This document shows, in pieces, positions 35,727 to 44,718 of a stretch of DNA of 64,000 nucleotides. Each line of letters opens with the position of its first letter. Positions within the stretch are counted from its first letter, which is position 1. The stretch is taken from positions 186,001 to 250,000 of the forward strand of contig CAXXRP010000005.1 in NCBI GenBank assembly GCA_963662375.2, in the 5' to 3' direction. The notes below the pieces were generated by a model. The model ran no database searches. It saw only the letters and a program-made list of their open reading frames with translations, and was not told where the DNA came from. Made by a program: the position numbers and the translations under genes. The DNA comes from UBA11612 sp963662375 (lineage in GTDB: Bacteria > Pseudomonadota > Alphaproteobacteria > Rhodospirillales > Rhodospirillaceae).

Positions 35727-38255
35727 ATGATCGCTGATGATATCTCCGCGCCGGCGTCGGGAATCGGCACCATTACCGCCGTGCTCGGACCCACGAACAC
35801 AGGCAAGACCTTTCTCGCGATGGACCGCATGCTCGGTCATGCCTCCGGGATGATCGGGTTTCCATTGCGGCTGCTCGCGCGCGAGAACTACGACCGCGTC
35901 GTCAAAACCAGGGGCGCCGGTTCGGTTGCTTTGATTACTGGGGAAGAGAAAATAGTTCCGCCCAACCCGCGCTACTATGTGTGTACGGCGGAAAGTATGC
36001 CGCTTGATCTCCAAGTGGCGTTTTTGGCCGTTGACGAAATCCAGCTCGCCGCCGACCCTGACAGAGGGCACGTTTTTACCAACCGTCTGCTCGAGGCGCG
36101 CGGTGCCCTGGAAACTATGTTTCTAGGCTCGAAAACCATCAAGCCGCTTGTGCGGCGGTTAGTACCTAAAGCACAGTTCATCAATCGTCCTCGATTTTCG
36201 AAATTGGCGTATACCGGGCCCAAGAAGCTCACGCGCTTGCCGCGGCGCTCTGCGGTGGTGGCGTTCTCTGTGTCCGAAGTCTACGGCATCGCCGAGTTGA
36301 TCCGCCGTCATCGCGGCGGTGCGGCGGTGGTGATGGGTGCTCTTTCGCCGCGTACGCGCAATGCCCAGGTGGCTCTCTATCAAAACGGCGACGTCGATTA
36401 CTTGGTGGCCACGGATGCCATCGGCATGGGTCTTAATATGGATGTCGATCACGTGGCATTCGCATCCCTAAAGAAGTTTGACGGCCACAGCCCGCGACCC
36501 CTCGCGGCCGCTGAAGTCGCGCAGATCGCGGGCCGCGCGGGACGGCACATGAACGATGGGACCTTCGGTGTAACCGCGGATGCACCGATATTGGACCCCG
36601 ACATCATCTCCCGCGTGGAAGCGCATGAGTTTTCGGCTCTGAAGTCTCTCTTCTGGCGGAATACCGACCTGCGGTTCACCACACTCGGAGCCCTCCTGGC
36701 TTCACTGAAGCACGCACCGCCGGCCGCCATGCTCTTACGTCCTCCGCCGGCTGAGGACCAGTTGGTCCTCGAGGCTATGGCCAGGGACGACGATGTTCGG
36801 GCGAAGGCCGACAATCCCGCGCGGCTCAAGCTCTTGTGGAACGTTGCCCAGGTGCCTGACTTTCGCCGAGTTCGGCCAGAGACACATGCTCGCCTCCTGA
36901 CTCAGGTTTTTAACCATCTCGCGGCTGACGCCGGGGTTTTGCCCGAAGACTGGGTCGCAAAGCAGGTCCAACAGATTGACCGATCTGACGGCGACATGCA
37001 TGTGCTTATGGACCGGATTGCTGCAATTCGCGTCTGGACGTACATCGCCCATCATGCCGATTGGCTGAAGGATGGGCTGGGGTGGCAGGACCGGACTCGG
37101 CGCGTGGAAGATCGCCTTTCCGACGCTCTGCACGATAAACTAACCACGCAATTTGTGGACAGCCGCACGGCGCACCTCGTCAAACGGTTGAAGGATGATG
37201 ATTTGTTGGCCGCCGATATAGATGAAGACGGTGTTGTGGAGGTCGACGGTCACCGGCTTGGTCGGCTCGAAGGCTTACGCTTTAAGGCAGAACGGGTCGG
37301 GACCCGAACCGCGGACCGGGCCGTGCTCAACGCGGCAATCGCTTCGCTTCGCCCGGTCATCTCGCGCCGGGTTGATGCAATAACCTCGGCGAGCAGCGAC
37401 GCCTTTAGCCTCGACGACGAAGCTAGGATTGTATGGAGCGGTGAGCCGATCGCGAAACTCGCTGCGGGCGCGGCGCGAATCCGGCCGCAGGTCCTGGTCT
37501 TCGCCGATGAGCTTCTGGATGCCGCCGCAAGAGGCGGTGTTGAGGATCGCCTTAAGACTTGGGTTTCCGCCCACGTCGGCGATGTTTTGGCGCCACTCAC
37601 CAAAGCGTTAGACGCCGAGGTTCCGGGGCCGGTCAGGGGAATCGTATTCCAGCTGTCCGAGGCCCTCGGCGCCATTTCTAGGTCAACGGTGGAAGATCAG
37701 CTGGCGGCGCTAAAGGAAGACGAACGCAAAGCGTTAGCGCGGTTAGGCATTAGGTTCGGCGTGGAGCAGGTATTTTTCCCCGCGCTGCTCAAAGCGGCGC
37801 CCATTCGCTTGCGTGGACTGCTTTGGATTTCCGCCCATCGTGATTGTCCTTTACCGCCGCTTCCCGAGCCGGGCCGCGTTGCAGTTCCTTTAGTTCACAA
37901 TGTTCCAGCTGAGTTCTATTGCGCATGCGGCCACCGGCCCATTGGCCCCACCGCATACCGAATCGACATGCTGGAGCGGTTTGCTGCGGAGGTCCGGCGT
38001 CTGGGCCGGGGAAAAAATCCTGTCCTACCACCCTCAACGCTTTCGTTACTTGGCATTGATGCCGCGGCGGGAATCGCGGTTCTCAAAAACCTTGGATTTA
38101 ACGCAAGTATCGAAGACGCAAAAATCACGTTTTCTGTGCGCAAAAGACCACGTCCTACGCGCAAAACGCGGCACAAGGAACACATAAACCGTGAAAAGAA
38201 CGGACCAAGCCCGGGCTCTCCATTCGCAAAACTCAAGGAGTTAACGCTGTCGTGA
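35727..38255 (+). CDS. Suv3/MgpS-like DExH RNA helicase
   Basis: A superfamily 2 helicase related to mitochondrial Suv3, found widely in alphaproteobacteria and probably acting in RNA turnover. Walker A is LGPTNTGKTFLAMDRML, the DExx motif AVDEIQLAAD, and motif VI AQIAGRAGRHMNDG. A C-terminal region contains FYCACGHRPIGPTAYRID, typical of this bacterial subfamily, and a basic tail. The ATG at 35727 gives 842 residues; an earlier start at 35661 would overlap the hpf end. The downstream S4 gene overlaps by 4 bases (GTGA), suggesting coupled translation. Confidence 0.92.
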   Translation: MIADDISAPASGIGTITAVLGPTNTGKTFLAMDRMLGHASGMIGFPLRLLARENYDRVVKTRGAGSVALITGEEKIVPPNPRYYVCTAESMPLDLQVAFLAVDEIQLAADPDRGHVFTNRLLEARGALETMFLGSKTIKPLVRRLVPKAQFINRPRFSKLAYTGPKKLTRLPRRSAVVAFSVSEVYGIAELIRRHRGGAAVVMGALSPRTRNAQVALYQNGDVDYLVATDAIGMGLNMDVDHVAFASLKKFDGHSPRPLAAAEVAQIAGRAGRHMNDGTFGVTADAPILDPDIISRVEAHEFSALKSLFWRNTDLRFTTLGALLASLKHAPPAAMLLRPPPAEDQLVLEAMARDDDVRAKADNPARLKLLWNVAQVPDFRRVRPETHARLLTQVFNHLAADAGVLPEDWVAKQVQQIDRSDGDMHVLMDRIAAIRVWTYIAHHADWLKDGLGWQDRTRRVEDRLSDALHDKLTTQFVDSRTAHLVKRLKDDDLLAADIDEDGVVEVDGHRLGRLEGLRFKAERVGTRTADRAVLNAAIASLRPVISRRVDAITSASSDAFSLDDEARIVWSGEPIAKLAAGAARIRPQVLVFADELLDAAARGGVEDRLKTWVSAHVGDVLAPLTKALDAEVPGPVRGIVFQLSEALGAISRSTVEDQLAALKEDERKALARLGIRFGVEQVFFPALLKAAPIRLRGLLWISAHRDCPLPPLPEPGRVAVPLVHNVPAEFYCACGHRPIGPTAYRIDMLERFAAEVRRLGRGKNPVLPPSTLSLLGIDAAAGIAVLKNLGFNASIEDAKITFSVRKRPRPTRKTRHKEHINREKNGPSPGSPFAKLKELTLS

Positions 38256-38671
38256 ACGGTAGTGCCGCGGAGTCCGCAAGCCCGCGCCTGGATAAATGGT
38301 TGTGGTTTGCGCGGTTTTGCAAAACCCGCGCGCTGGTGCAAAGGCTGATCGAAAGCGGTCACGTTACGGTTAACGGCGTCAAAACACGAAAGGTAAGCGC
38401 GGGAGTCCGCGTCGGTGACATCGTGATGGTCGTGTTGGGGCCGATACAAAGAACCGTCACGGTTCGCGCCATGGCCGATCGCCGCGGTCCTGCCGCCGAG
38501 GCTCGCGGTCTCTACGAGGCATCGGAGCCACCAAGGGCACTTCACGGCCTGGACGTCGGGCTAGCTCTTCACAAATTTATCCGCGCCCGGCCCGGGGGAG
38601 CGGGCAGACCGATCAAGAAAGAACGCCACGCCATCACCAGCCATATCGGCGAACGGTGGGACGGTGTCTGA
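38252..38671 (+). CDS. S4-domain RNA-binding protein (HslR/Hsp15-like)
   Basis: A 139-residue protein with an N-terminal S4 domain: PRLDKWLWFARFCKTRALVQ, then IESGHVTVNGVKTRKVSAGV and VGDIVMVVLG. This matches Hsp15-type proteins that bind stalled 50S subunits. The C-terminal part is basic (RARPGGAGRPIKKERHAI). The GTG at 38252 overlaps the helicase stop. The pairing with the Suv3-like helicase suggests shared RNA work; that is an inference. Its stop is separated from the convergent DUF938 gene by one base. Confidence 0.9.
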   Translation: MNGSAAESASPRLDKWLWFARFCKTRALVQRLIESGHVTVNGVKTRKVSAGVRVGDIVMVVLGPIQRTVTVRAMADRRGPAAEARGLYEASEPPRALHGLDVGLALHKFIRARPGGAGRPIKKERHAITSHIGERWDGV

Positions 38672-38672
38672 C

Positions 38673-39305
38673 CTAGCTCGCTCTTCTGAACACCAACATC
38701 ATGTTGTTTGCGGGCATAGAGATTATTTCTTCATGACGAAAACCGCGCTCTGCTGCGACCGCAGCGATATCTGTTACATCTCGAATGCCCCACGCGGCAT
38801 TGCGGGCTTTTAGGGATTGATCGAAGGCGATGTTGCTGTCGGCGATGCAATATCCGTCCAACGAATAGGGACCGTAGATTACCAGCGGTCCGCCGCTGGG
38901 TAGGCAGCGCGTGGCGCCGGCAAATAGGCCCAGTGTCGCTTCCCAGGGGGAAATATGGATCATATTGACGCACAAGATTGCGCTTGCCGCGGTCACGGAC
39001 CATACGGCAGCGCTTGCATCCAACTCGAGTGGTTGCAGCAGGTTATCGAGATTTTCTGCGGTGGCGTGGGCGGTGATGCTATCGCGGGCTTCGGCATCTG
39101 GGTCGGTCGGTTGCCATATGAACTGCGGCATAGCCCGTGCGAAAATCGCTGCGTGATACCCTGAGCCCGCAGCGATCTCAACTACGGTATCGCCCTCTGC
39201 CAAGTGCGCGGCAAATACGCGCTTGAGGACGGTTAAGATTGGGCCGGCGTTACGCACCGCTGCTGGCGGCGCCTGTTTTTTGGGGATGGGCGTGGTTCCC
39301 GCCAT
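38673..39305 (-). CDS. DUF938 family SAM-dependent methyltransferase
   Basis: A 210-residue class I methyltransferase-like protein. The SAM loop is VVEIAAGSGYHAAIFARAMP near residue 42; the acidic LDASAAVW and CVNMIHISPWEATLGLFAGA blocks are characteristic of DUF938. The substrate is unknown. It is transcribed leftward on its own, convergent with the S4 gene. Confidence 0.88.
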   Translation of the reverse strand: MAGTTPIPKKQAPPAAVRNAGPILTVLKRVFAAHLAEGDTVVEIAAGSGYHAAIFARAMPQFIWQPTDPDAEARDSITAHATAENLDNLLQPLELDASAAVWSVTAASAILCVNMIHISPWEATLGLFAGATRCLPSGGPLVIYGPYSLDGYCIADSNIAFDQSLKARNAAWGIRDVTDIAAVAAERGFRHEEIISMPANNMMLVFRRAS

Positions 39306-39499
39306 TGATCACCTCCATTAAATCGGCCTTTAGGCCAAATTCCTCTCGCGGCCCGGCTTATGAAGAATAAAGCTCTTCTCAGCAATCTTGATACAACGCT
39401 TGAAAAAGGGGTTCTTGACGCCACTCGGCGAAATCGAATAGGCAGTTAGCTTGTACGAATCATCCCGGAGGGTCTCTGGGTGAAGGGGAGTCGCCGAAC

Positions 39500-39835
39500 G
39501 TGACGTATGTCGTTACTGAAAACTGCATCAAGTGCAAATACATGGACTGCATCGAAGTTTGTCCTGTGGACTGCTTCTACGAGGGCGAGAATATGCTCGT
39601 GATCCATCCGGATGAGTGCATTGATTGCGGGGTCTGTGAGCCTGAATGCCCGGCGGAAGCTATTCTCCCCGATTCGGATGAATCGGCGGAGGGATGGCTG
39701 GACATCAATACCCAGTATGCTGAGAAATGGCCGAATATTACGGCCAAAGGTGAGAGCCCAGCCGATGCCGACGAGTGGAAAGATAAACCTGATAAAAAAC
39801 AGCTTTTTAGCGAGAATCCTGGAAGTAACGCCTAA
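39500..39835 (+). CDS. fdxA: 7Fe ferredoxin (FdxA-type)
   Basis: Small electron carrier with one [3Fe-4S] and one [4Fe-4S] cluster. The cysteine pattern is ENCIKCKYMDCIEVCPVDCF, then ECIDCGVCEPECP; the aspartate/cysteine spacing of the first motif fits a 7Fe type. The C-terminal extension (EGWLDINTQYAEKWPNITAK) is normal for FdxA. A GTG at 39500 is the start, giving 111 residues. It is a plausible partner of KorAB about 10 kb away, by inference only. Confidence 0.95.
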   Translation: MTYVVTENCIKCKYMDCIEVCPVDCFYEGENMLVIHPDECIDCGVCEPECPAEAILPDSDESAEGWLDINTQYAEKWPNITAKGESPADADEWKDKPDKKQLFSENPGSNA

Positions 39836-39924
39836 AGCTGATATTTAGCTTTAAGTATGACGTGTAAGGGCTAGTTAAGGCCTTTTCACCTGTATTCTCG
39901 GGGCCGTTTGTGGTATAAGAAATC

Positions 39925-39957
39925 AATCCGCCGGGGAACCGGCGGATTATTTTTTCT
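39925..39957 (+). terminator. Strong intrinsic terminator after fdxA
   Basis: A perfect 10-bp stem, AATCCGCCGG (39925-39934) with CCGGCGGATT (39939-39948), has a GGAA loop and is followed by ATTTTTTCT. It lies 90 bases after the fdxA stop and before carD. Confidence 0.85.
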
Positions 39958-40193
39958 CCTGCCGGCGACCCGCGTGAAGAACGCGATAAATCATTTAAAA
40001 ATCATGATTTATGGGCTGGCGGTGGGGGATAGGTTTGTCCAGGCTCGCTCCGTCGCATGCCTTACATACGGAAAGGGCTCGCCGTGGCCATAAAAGGAAG
40101 AAGCTGGCTCGTTGGCACGGGTCTGGAAGCTTGGGGGACCAGGCTGCGCGGGACAACCCAACATAATTAATGATGTGGAGTGAGAAACCGAGC

Positions 40194-40739
40194 ATGCCCA
40201 AAACTGCAAAAAACGCGAAAGGCGCCAAGAACAATGTTCCTTTTTCCACAGGAGATTTTGTTGTCTATCCGGCACACGGTGTCGGCAAGGTAACGAGCAT
40301 CGAATCTCAGACAATTGTCGGCCAGAAGGTCGAGCTCTTTGTAATCAGCTTCGAGCGTGACCGCATGACATTGCGTGTTCCAATCGGCAAAGTCGAAAAC
40401 TCCGGTCTTCGCAAGCTCTCCACGCGCAAAGTCATGGAGGCTGCCATGACCACGTTGAAGGGCCGCGCCCGTGTAAAGCGCGCCATGTGGAGTCGCCGCG
40501 CGCAAGAGTACGAAGCCAAGATCAATTCAGGTGATCCGGTTTCCATTGCTGAAGTGGTGCGCGATCTGCATCGCGGGGCGAGCCAGCCGGAGCAGTCTTA
40601 TAGCGAGCGCCAAATCTATGAACAGGCTTTGGAACGGTTGGCGTACGAAGTCGCCGCCGTAGAGAAAATAAAGCCGGAGGCCGCGACCGCGAAATTGGAG
40701 CGCCTGCTCAGCGCGGCCAGAGTTCCACAATCGACCTAG
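40194..40739 (+). CDS. carD: CarD/CdnL-type transcription regulator
   Basis: Binds RNA polymerase beta subunit and stabilises open complexes; essential or pleiotropic in many alphaproteobacteria. The N-terminal Tudor-like domain begins FSTGDFVVYPAHGVGKVTSI. The C-terminal helical domain has KRAMWSRRAQEYEAKINSGD and IAEVVRDLHRG, where the Trp is the conserved minor-groove contact. The ATG at 40194 gives 181 residues with a lysine-rich leader; an ATG at 40170 is less likely. FdxA-CarD adjacency is common in alphaproteobacteria. Confidence 0.93.
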   Translation: MPKTAKNAKGAKNNVPFSTGDFVVYPAHGVGKVTSIESQTIVGQKVELFVISFERDRMTLRVPIGKVENSGLRKLSTRKVMEAAMTTLKGRARVKRAMWSRRAQEYEAKINSGDPVSIAEVVRDLHRGASQPEQSYSERQIYEQALERLAYEVAAVEKIKPEAATAKLERLLSAARVPQST

Positions 40740-40913
40740 AAAAACGGTCTTGGGCGCACTGTCTGAGGCTGTTTTTTTATCTCCGCTCCGGCGGCCCGGT
40801 CGCTATTTGGAGGGCTAGAGCACTCGGTTACTCGCGCCGAATGTTCCGCCGCCATTCTCGCGGGAGAGCGCATAGACTAGCGAGTACCTTGCGGATAGAC
40901 GTGAGTACCAATT

Positions 40914-41381
40914 GTGCGCGCCGACGGGTTATGGATTCAGCATGAACTCCTGCGGTTCGGCTGGGCGCGGGTCTACACCTTTGCCGACAACCGGAGATTT
41001 GCTGCCGAGCTTTATACCGCCGAGCGCGCTGCGCGATTGGTGGGCCGCGGCATCTGGAATGACGTCTTCTACGCCTTGCGTAAGGCAGACCCGCAGGCCC
41101 TCGCGAAAGATATCAGGAACCTATCGGTTGTGGAGGGACGCCTGCTCGATGCTGCGAAAGGGCGCGGGCGTATCTTTCTTAATTTCGGAGAAGATTACCG
41201 CTGTGATTTTACCGCCACCATTCCTCCGGACGCCGTCCGAACCTTTTCACGAACACCACTCGACCCATTGGAGCTGGAAGGAAAGGTCGTGCGTGTGCGT
41301 GGATATCTCCGAAACTACAATGGCCCCGTCATTGACCTCACCCATCCGGAGCAACTAGATATCGATTCATCGCGACAGTAG
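40914..41381 (+). pseudogene. Thermonuclease-like protein, N-terminal half missing
   Basis: The 155-residue open frame begins with a GTG and at once enters ADGLWIQHELLRFGWARVYT, the C-terminal part of a staphylococcal-nuclease-like fold. It continues ERAARLVGRGIWND and a tail domain, VVEGRLLDAAKGRGRIFLNF then DFTATIPP and VRVRGYLRNYNGP, seen in alphaproteobacterial nuclease-like proteins. The catalytic Arg/Asp/Glu half that should precede it is absent; a stop lies four codons upstream and I found no N-terminal remnant in the preceding 150 bases. Probably a 5' deletion, and inactive as a nuclease. Confidence 0.65.
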
Positions 41382-41659
41382 GCGCACGGTTATGGACCCC
41401 TAGATGCCACTGGGTTAAGATCAATCGACTCGGAGCGGCGCATGATTCTCACGCCGATAGACCAGCAGGCCCTACCTCATATATTGGATGTTTTCAGCAC
41501 TGGCCTGGGGGCGCACGCCATGGCTCAAGCCGTGTTCCAGCGCATTGCCGCTACGCGCCGCTATTTCTCTGATCCCACAGCGGATCTTGCCGCCGGGCGC
41601 ACGAAAGCTGTGGCACTGGCCGCAAAGTTCAATATCTCGACGCTTGATGAGGAACCGAC

Positions 41660-41665
41660 AGTGGC
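41660..41665. repeat. Target-site duplication, left copy (AGTGGC)
   Basis: Identical to 44247-44252 on the far side of the IS21-family element. Removing one copy with the element restores the host reading frame. Confidence 0.9.
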
Positions 41666-41865
41666 TGTCAACGGCGGAGCAAAATTAGTCCACCCGGGCG
41701 GAGCAAAACTAGTCCACTTAACGTTATGCGGTACGCGGTGTTGGGGGGTTGTCCCGGTAGTCCATAGGAGGGACCCGCGCTGCTTCGTGTAGCGCTTGCG
41801 TTACGCGGAGCGAAGCAGCGTGGGAGGTTCCTGTGGGCCCACCGGGTCAACCATTGCACCGGCGG

Positions 41866-42636
41866 TTAAGCAGGTATTTTTGGGGATTTCCGCCGTTTTT
41901 GGCTTTGGTTGAGACGATAGCTCTCGCCGTTCATTTCCAGGATATGGACATGGTGGGTGAGGCGGTCCAGCAAAGCCCCGGTCAGGCGTTCCGAGCCGAA
42001 TATCTCCGTCCACTCATCGAACGGCAAGTTGGAGGTCACCAGGATCGAGCCCCGCTCGTAGCGCTGGCTGAAGACTTCGAACAGCAGCTCGGCGCCGGTC
42101 TTCGAGAGCGGCACGAAGCCGAGTTCGTCGATGATCAGAAGGTGATACTTTGCCAGTTGCTTCTGCAGGCGCAACAGGCGTTTTTCATCCCTGGCCTCCA
42201 TCAGTTCATGAACCAGGGCAGCGGCCGTGAGGAAGCCGACGGAGAGCCCCTTTTGGCAGGCCGCCAGACCGAGACCGAGGGCGATATGGGTCTTGCCGGT
42301 TCCGCTGTTGCCGAGCGCGATGATATTCTCACGACGCTCGACGTATTCGCATCGCGCCAACTCCAGAACCAGCATCTTGTTGAGCGATGCGATGGCCTTG
42401 AAGTCGAAGCTGTCGAGGCTTTTGACGGCGGGGAACCTGGCCTGTCTGATCCGCCGCTCGACCATGCGGCGCTCACGGTCGATCAGTTCCAACTCGGTCA
42501 GACGGACAAGATACCGCACATGGTCGGCGCCCTCGGTGGCGCATTGGCGGGCCAGCTTGTCGTATTCGCGCAGGAACGTCGGCAGTTTCAGGGTCTTGAG
42601 GTGATGGGCCAGCAACACTTGCGGCGTATCGGTCAT
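41866..42636 (-). CDS. istB: IstB-like ATPase (IS21 transposition helper)
   Basis: AAA+ ATPase that regulates IstA and target choice. Walker A is GNSGTGKTHIALGLGLAACQ, Walker B YHLLIIDELGFVPLS, and sensor region SILVTSNLPFDEW. The ATG at 42636 overlaps the istA stop. Length is 256 residues, normal for IstB; the C-terminal tail RLNQSQKRRKSP is basic. Intact. Confidence 0.95.
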   Translation of the reverse strand: MTDTPQVLLAHHLKTLKLPTFLREYDKLARQCATEGADHVRYLVRLTELELIDRERRMVERRIRQARFPAVKSLDSFDFKAIASLNKMLVLELARCEYVERRENIIALGNSGTGKTHIALGLGLAACQKGLSVGFLTAAALVHELMEARDEKRLLRLQKQLAKYHLLIIDELGFVPLSKTGAELLFEVFSQRYERGSILVTSNLPFDEWTEIFGSERLTGALLDRLTHHVHILEMNGESYRLNQSQKRRKSPKIPA

Positions 42637-44132
42637 GACGCGCCTCCACCCAACAAGCTCATATAACTGGCGGCGGCCGTGGTCGCCACGTTGGCCCGAG
42701 GCAGGTAGGGATAGATATCCAGGTCGAGTTTGGGCGGGCGTCGCTCGATACGGCACAGCACAAGGTGTTTGACGGCGTCGTAGCCGATCGCACCCAGGCG
42801 CAGGGCGTCCTTCACCGCGCCGTGAAGCACCTCGAGATCGAAGGTCTCCACAAGCCGAAGGACCTGGACGTATTCCCGCTTGCCGGCCTTGCCCATGCGC
42901 GCCTCCAGGAGACGGCGCAGGGTTGGGAAGGCATCAGGCAGTTCCCATCCGGCTAGCGGCGCGGCCTGATCCAGGGCACCGATCTTGTGCTCCAGCAAAG
43001 GCAGGTAGTGGATCGGATCGAAGACCATATCTTCCCGGTCGTAGGAACGGGGGTGTCGGGCAATGATCCCGGCGCCGCAACCGATAACCACCTCGTGGAC
43101 ATAGCCACGGATCCAGACTTCCTGATGGCCGTAGGCGACGGGCACGGAATAGTCATTCGTCCGGTAGCGCACCAGGGACAGCGAGTTGACCCGCGTGCCC
43201 TGCTTGTCGCACGCGTCGAACGGTGCCGGCAGTGGCCTCTTCAACGCTTCGCGGTCACGCACAAACCGTTCGCCGATGCTCTCGCGGTGGCCGCGCAGGA
43301 CGTTGCCTTGCCGGTTGCGGCATTGCTCTTCCAGGTGGCCATTGAAGGCGTCCCAGCTCGCGAACCGGGGAAGCGGCGTCATGAAGTTCCGCCGGGCATA
43401 GCCGACCACCCCCTCCACATTGCCTTTGTCGTTACCCTTGCCGGGACGGCCGTAGCGGTCCTCGAAGAGGTAATGGGACTGCAGCCCGCTGAACGCCCGC
43501 GTTCGTTGCCGCGTGCCATCTGACAAGATGCGCGACACCAGACACTTGTCGTTGTCGTAAAGAATCGATTGGGGAACGCCGCCGAAAAAAACAAAGGCTC
43601 TGTTGTGCCCGTCCAGCCAGGCCTCCGTCGTCGCCGCCGGGTAGGCCGCAACGAAGCAGGCATCGCTGTGGGGAAGTGTCATGACGAAAAAATGCGCCCG
43701 ATACTTGACGCCGGCGATGATCGCATCCGCCTCGCCAAAGTCCGCTTGAGCATGGCCCGGAGGATGTGACAACGGCACAAACATCTCACGCCGACGAAGG
43801 CGCCGTTCCCGAACGTAATCCTTCACGATGGTCTCTTTGCCCGTGAAGCCATGTTCGTCGCGAAGGCGCTCGAAGATACGCTTCGCCGTGTGGTGCTGCT
43901 TACGGTGAACCGGTCGGTCCTCCTCCAGAATACGGTCGATGATATCCGTGAAGGGGGCCAGTTTCGGGCGTTTCGGTGGCTGGCGTCGCCGATATCCCGG
44001 CGGTTCCGAATGCCGCAGCATCTTCCTCACCGTCTCGCGCGCAATGCCAAACCGACTTGCCGCCTCTCGCTGGCTCAGACCATCAACATGGCAGGCCAGC
44101 CGAACGCGCAGATATAGGTCCACGGTGTACAT
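42633..44132 (-). CDS. istA: IstA-like transposase (IS21 family)
   Basis: DDE transposase. An N-terminal helix-turn-helix, LSQREAASRFGIARETVRKML, precedes the catalytic domain: QADFGEADAI, LYDNDKCLV and NDKGNVEGVVGYARRNF supply candidate D, D and E. The C-terminal region is typical for the family (LVRYRTNDYSVPVAYGHQEV). The ATG at 44132 is chosen because GGAAGG lies 7 bases upstream; the ATG at 44147 is the alternative. Length is 499 residues. Appears intact. Confidence 0.94.
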   Translation of the reverse strand: MYTVDLYLRVRLACHVDGLSQREAASRFGIARETVRKMLRHSEPPGYRRRQPPKRPKLAPFTDIIDRILEEDRPVHRKQHHTAKRIFERLRDEHGFTGKETIVKDYVRERRLRRREMFVPLSHPPGHAQADFGEADAIIAGVKYRAHFFVMTLPHSDACFVAAYPAATTEAWLDGHNRAFVFFGGVPQSILYDNDKCLVSRILSDGTRQRTRAFSGLQSHYLFEDRYGRPGKGNDKGNVEGVVGYARRNFMTPLPRFASWDAFNGHLEEQCRNRQGNVLRGHRESIGERFVRDREALKRPLPAPFDACDKQGTRVNSLSLVRYRTNDYSVPVAYGHQEVWIRGYVHEVVIGCGAGIIARHPRSYDREDMVFDPIHYLPLLEHKIGALDQAAPLAGWELPDAFPTLRRLLEARMGKAGKREYVQVLRLVETFDLEVLHGAVKDALRLGAIGYDAVKHLVLCRIERRPPKLDLDIYPYLPRANVATTAAASYMSLLGGGAS

Positions 44133-44246
44133 CCTCCCGCCTTCCATCTCAAAAAAGATCGAAGGCTACAGGTGGCAGAGTTTTACTCCGCCCGCGGCTG
44201 GGAAATCCCGCCGCTTCCGTGGACTAATTTGTCACCGCCGTTCTCA

Positions 44247-44252
44247 AGTGGC
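44247..44252. repeat. Target-site duplication, right copy (AGTGGC)
   Basis: Matches 41660-41665, fixing the right boundary of the IS21-family element at 44246. Confidence 0.9.
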
Positions 44253-44718
44253 ATTCTCTTGGGATGGGCACGCAATTCGTACACGGCCTGAAGGCAGCGT
44301 TGTGTTTCATGAAATTGCCCATTGGCAAAACGCACCCATAGAACGGCGCCACATCTATGACTTGGGTCTTGGCGCTGGTCCTGAGACAGGAAATGTCGCT
44401 GCAGCGAACGCAGCCACCTGTGTTGATCAGACGATGAAGGAGGAAGAGGAAAACCTTGCTTCTCTACTCGGCATTCTTTGGGAGGTAGAACACGACGAAC
44501 CGGCACTTATGGCTTTCGCTGAGCAAAATTGGCTGGAACTTTATGATCGCGGGAACACCCATCTGCACTTCGTCAAGTCCCTAGATGCGTTGCGCACGCG
44601 GCATCTGATCGACACCACGGGGCATCCGCTTGCAGCTTCCACCTTTTCGTTCTCGCCATAAGCGTTGTCTCAGCGTTAGTGTACGGATTGCTCACACCAT
44701 TCCGGTCCTCGTTGCAAG

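Larger units (their letters stand above)
41666..44246 (-). mobile_element. IS21-family insertion sequence (about 2.58 kb, complete)
   Basis: Carries istA and istB with an ATGA overlap. The ends begin TGTCAACGGCGG on the left and, reversed, TGAGAACGGCGG on the right. Each end has inner repeats: left copies at about 41672-41693 and 41697-41717 share CGGAGCAAAA.TAGTCCAC, and the right end has matching copies near 44166-44180 and 44211-44240. This multi-repeat end structure is typical of IS21. A 6-bp target duplication AGTGGC lies at 41660-41665 and 44247-44252. Intact genes and duplication suggest it may still be active. Confidence 0.93.
41442..44661 (+). pseudogene. EpmC-like HEIAHW protein interrupted by an IS21 element
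   Basis: The gene is split: 41442-41665 encodes MILTPIDQQALPHILDVFST to EEPTV, and 44253-44661 encodes the rest, FSWDGHAIRTRP through VVFHEIAHWQNAP to STFSFSP. Removing the insert and one AGTGGC copy rejoins the frame exactly (GTG GCA TTC), giving 210 residues. FHEIAHW followed by RR, D and GP.TG resembles the metal-binding segment of EpmC (elongation factor P hydroxylase, DUF462), where HExxHW holds iron. The rest is not clearly alignable by eye, so the family call is tentative. Both halves are otherwise undamaged, implying a recent insertion. Confidence 0.7.

Noticed and set aside
39836..39862. Hairpin TAAAGC...GCTTTA after fdxA as its terminator
   Set aside because: The stem is short and lacks a T-run; the far stronger terminator at 39925-39957 serves the purpose.
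40741..40785. T-run after carD as an intrinsic terminator
   Set aside because: GCTGTTTTTTTA is present, but no convincing GC-rich stem precedes it.
43939..44661. A single 240-codon gene running from inside istA through to 44661
   Set aside because: Its first part is antisense to istA and includes the IS end. Only 44253-44661 is real, as the 3' half of the interrupted EpmC-like gene.
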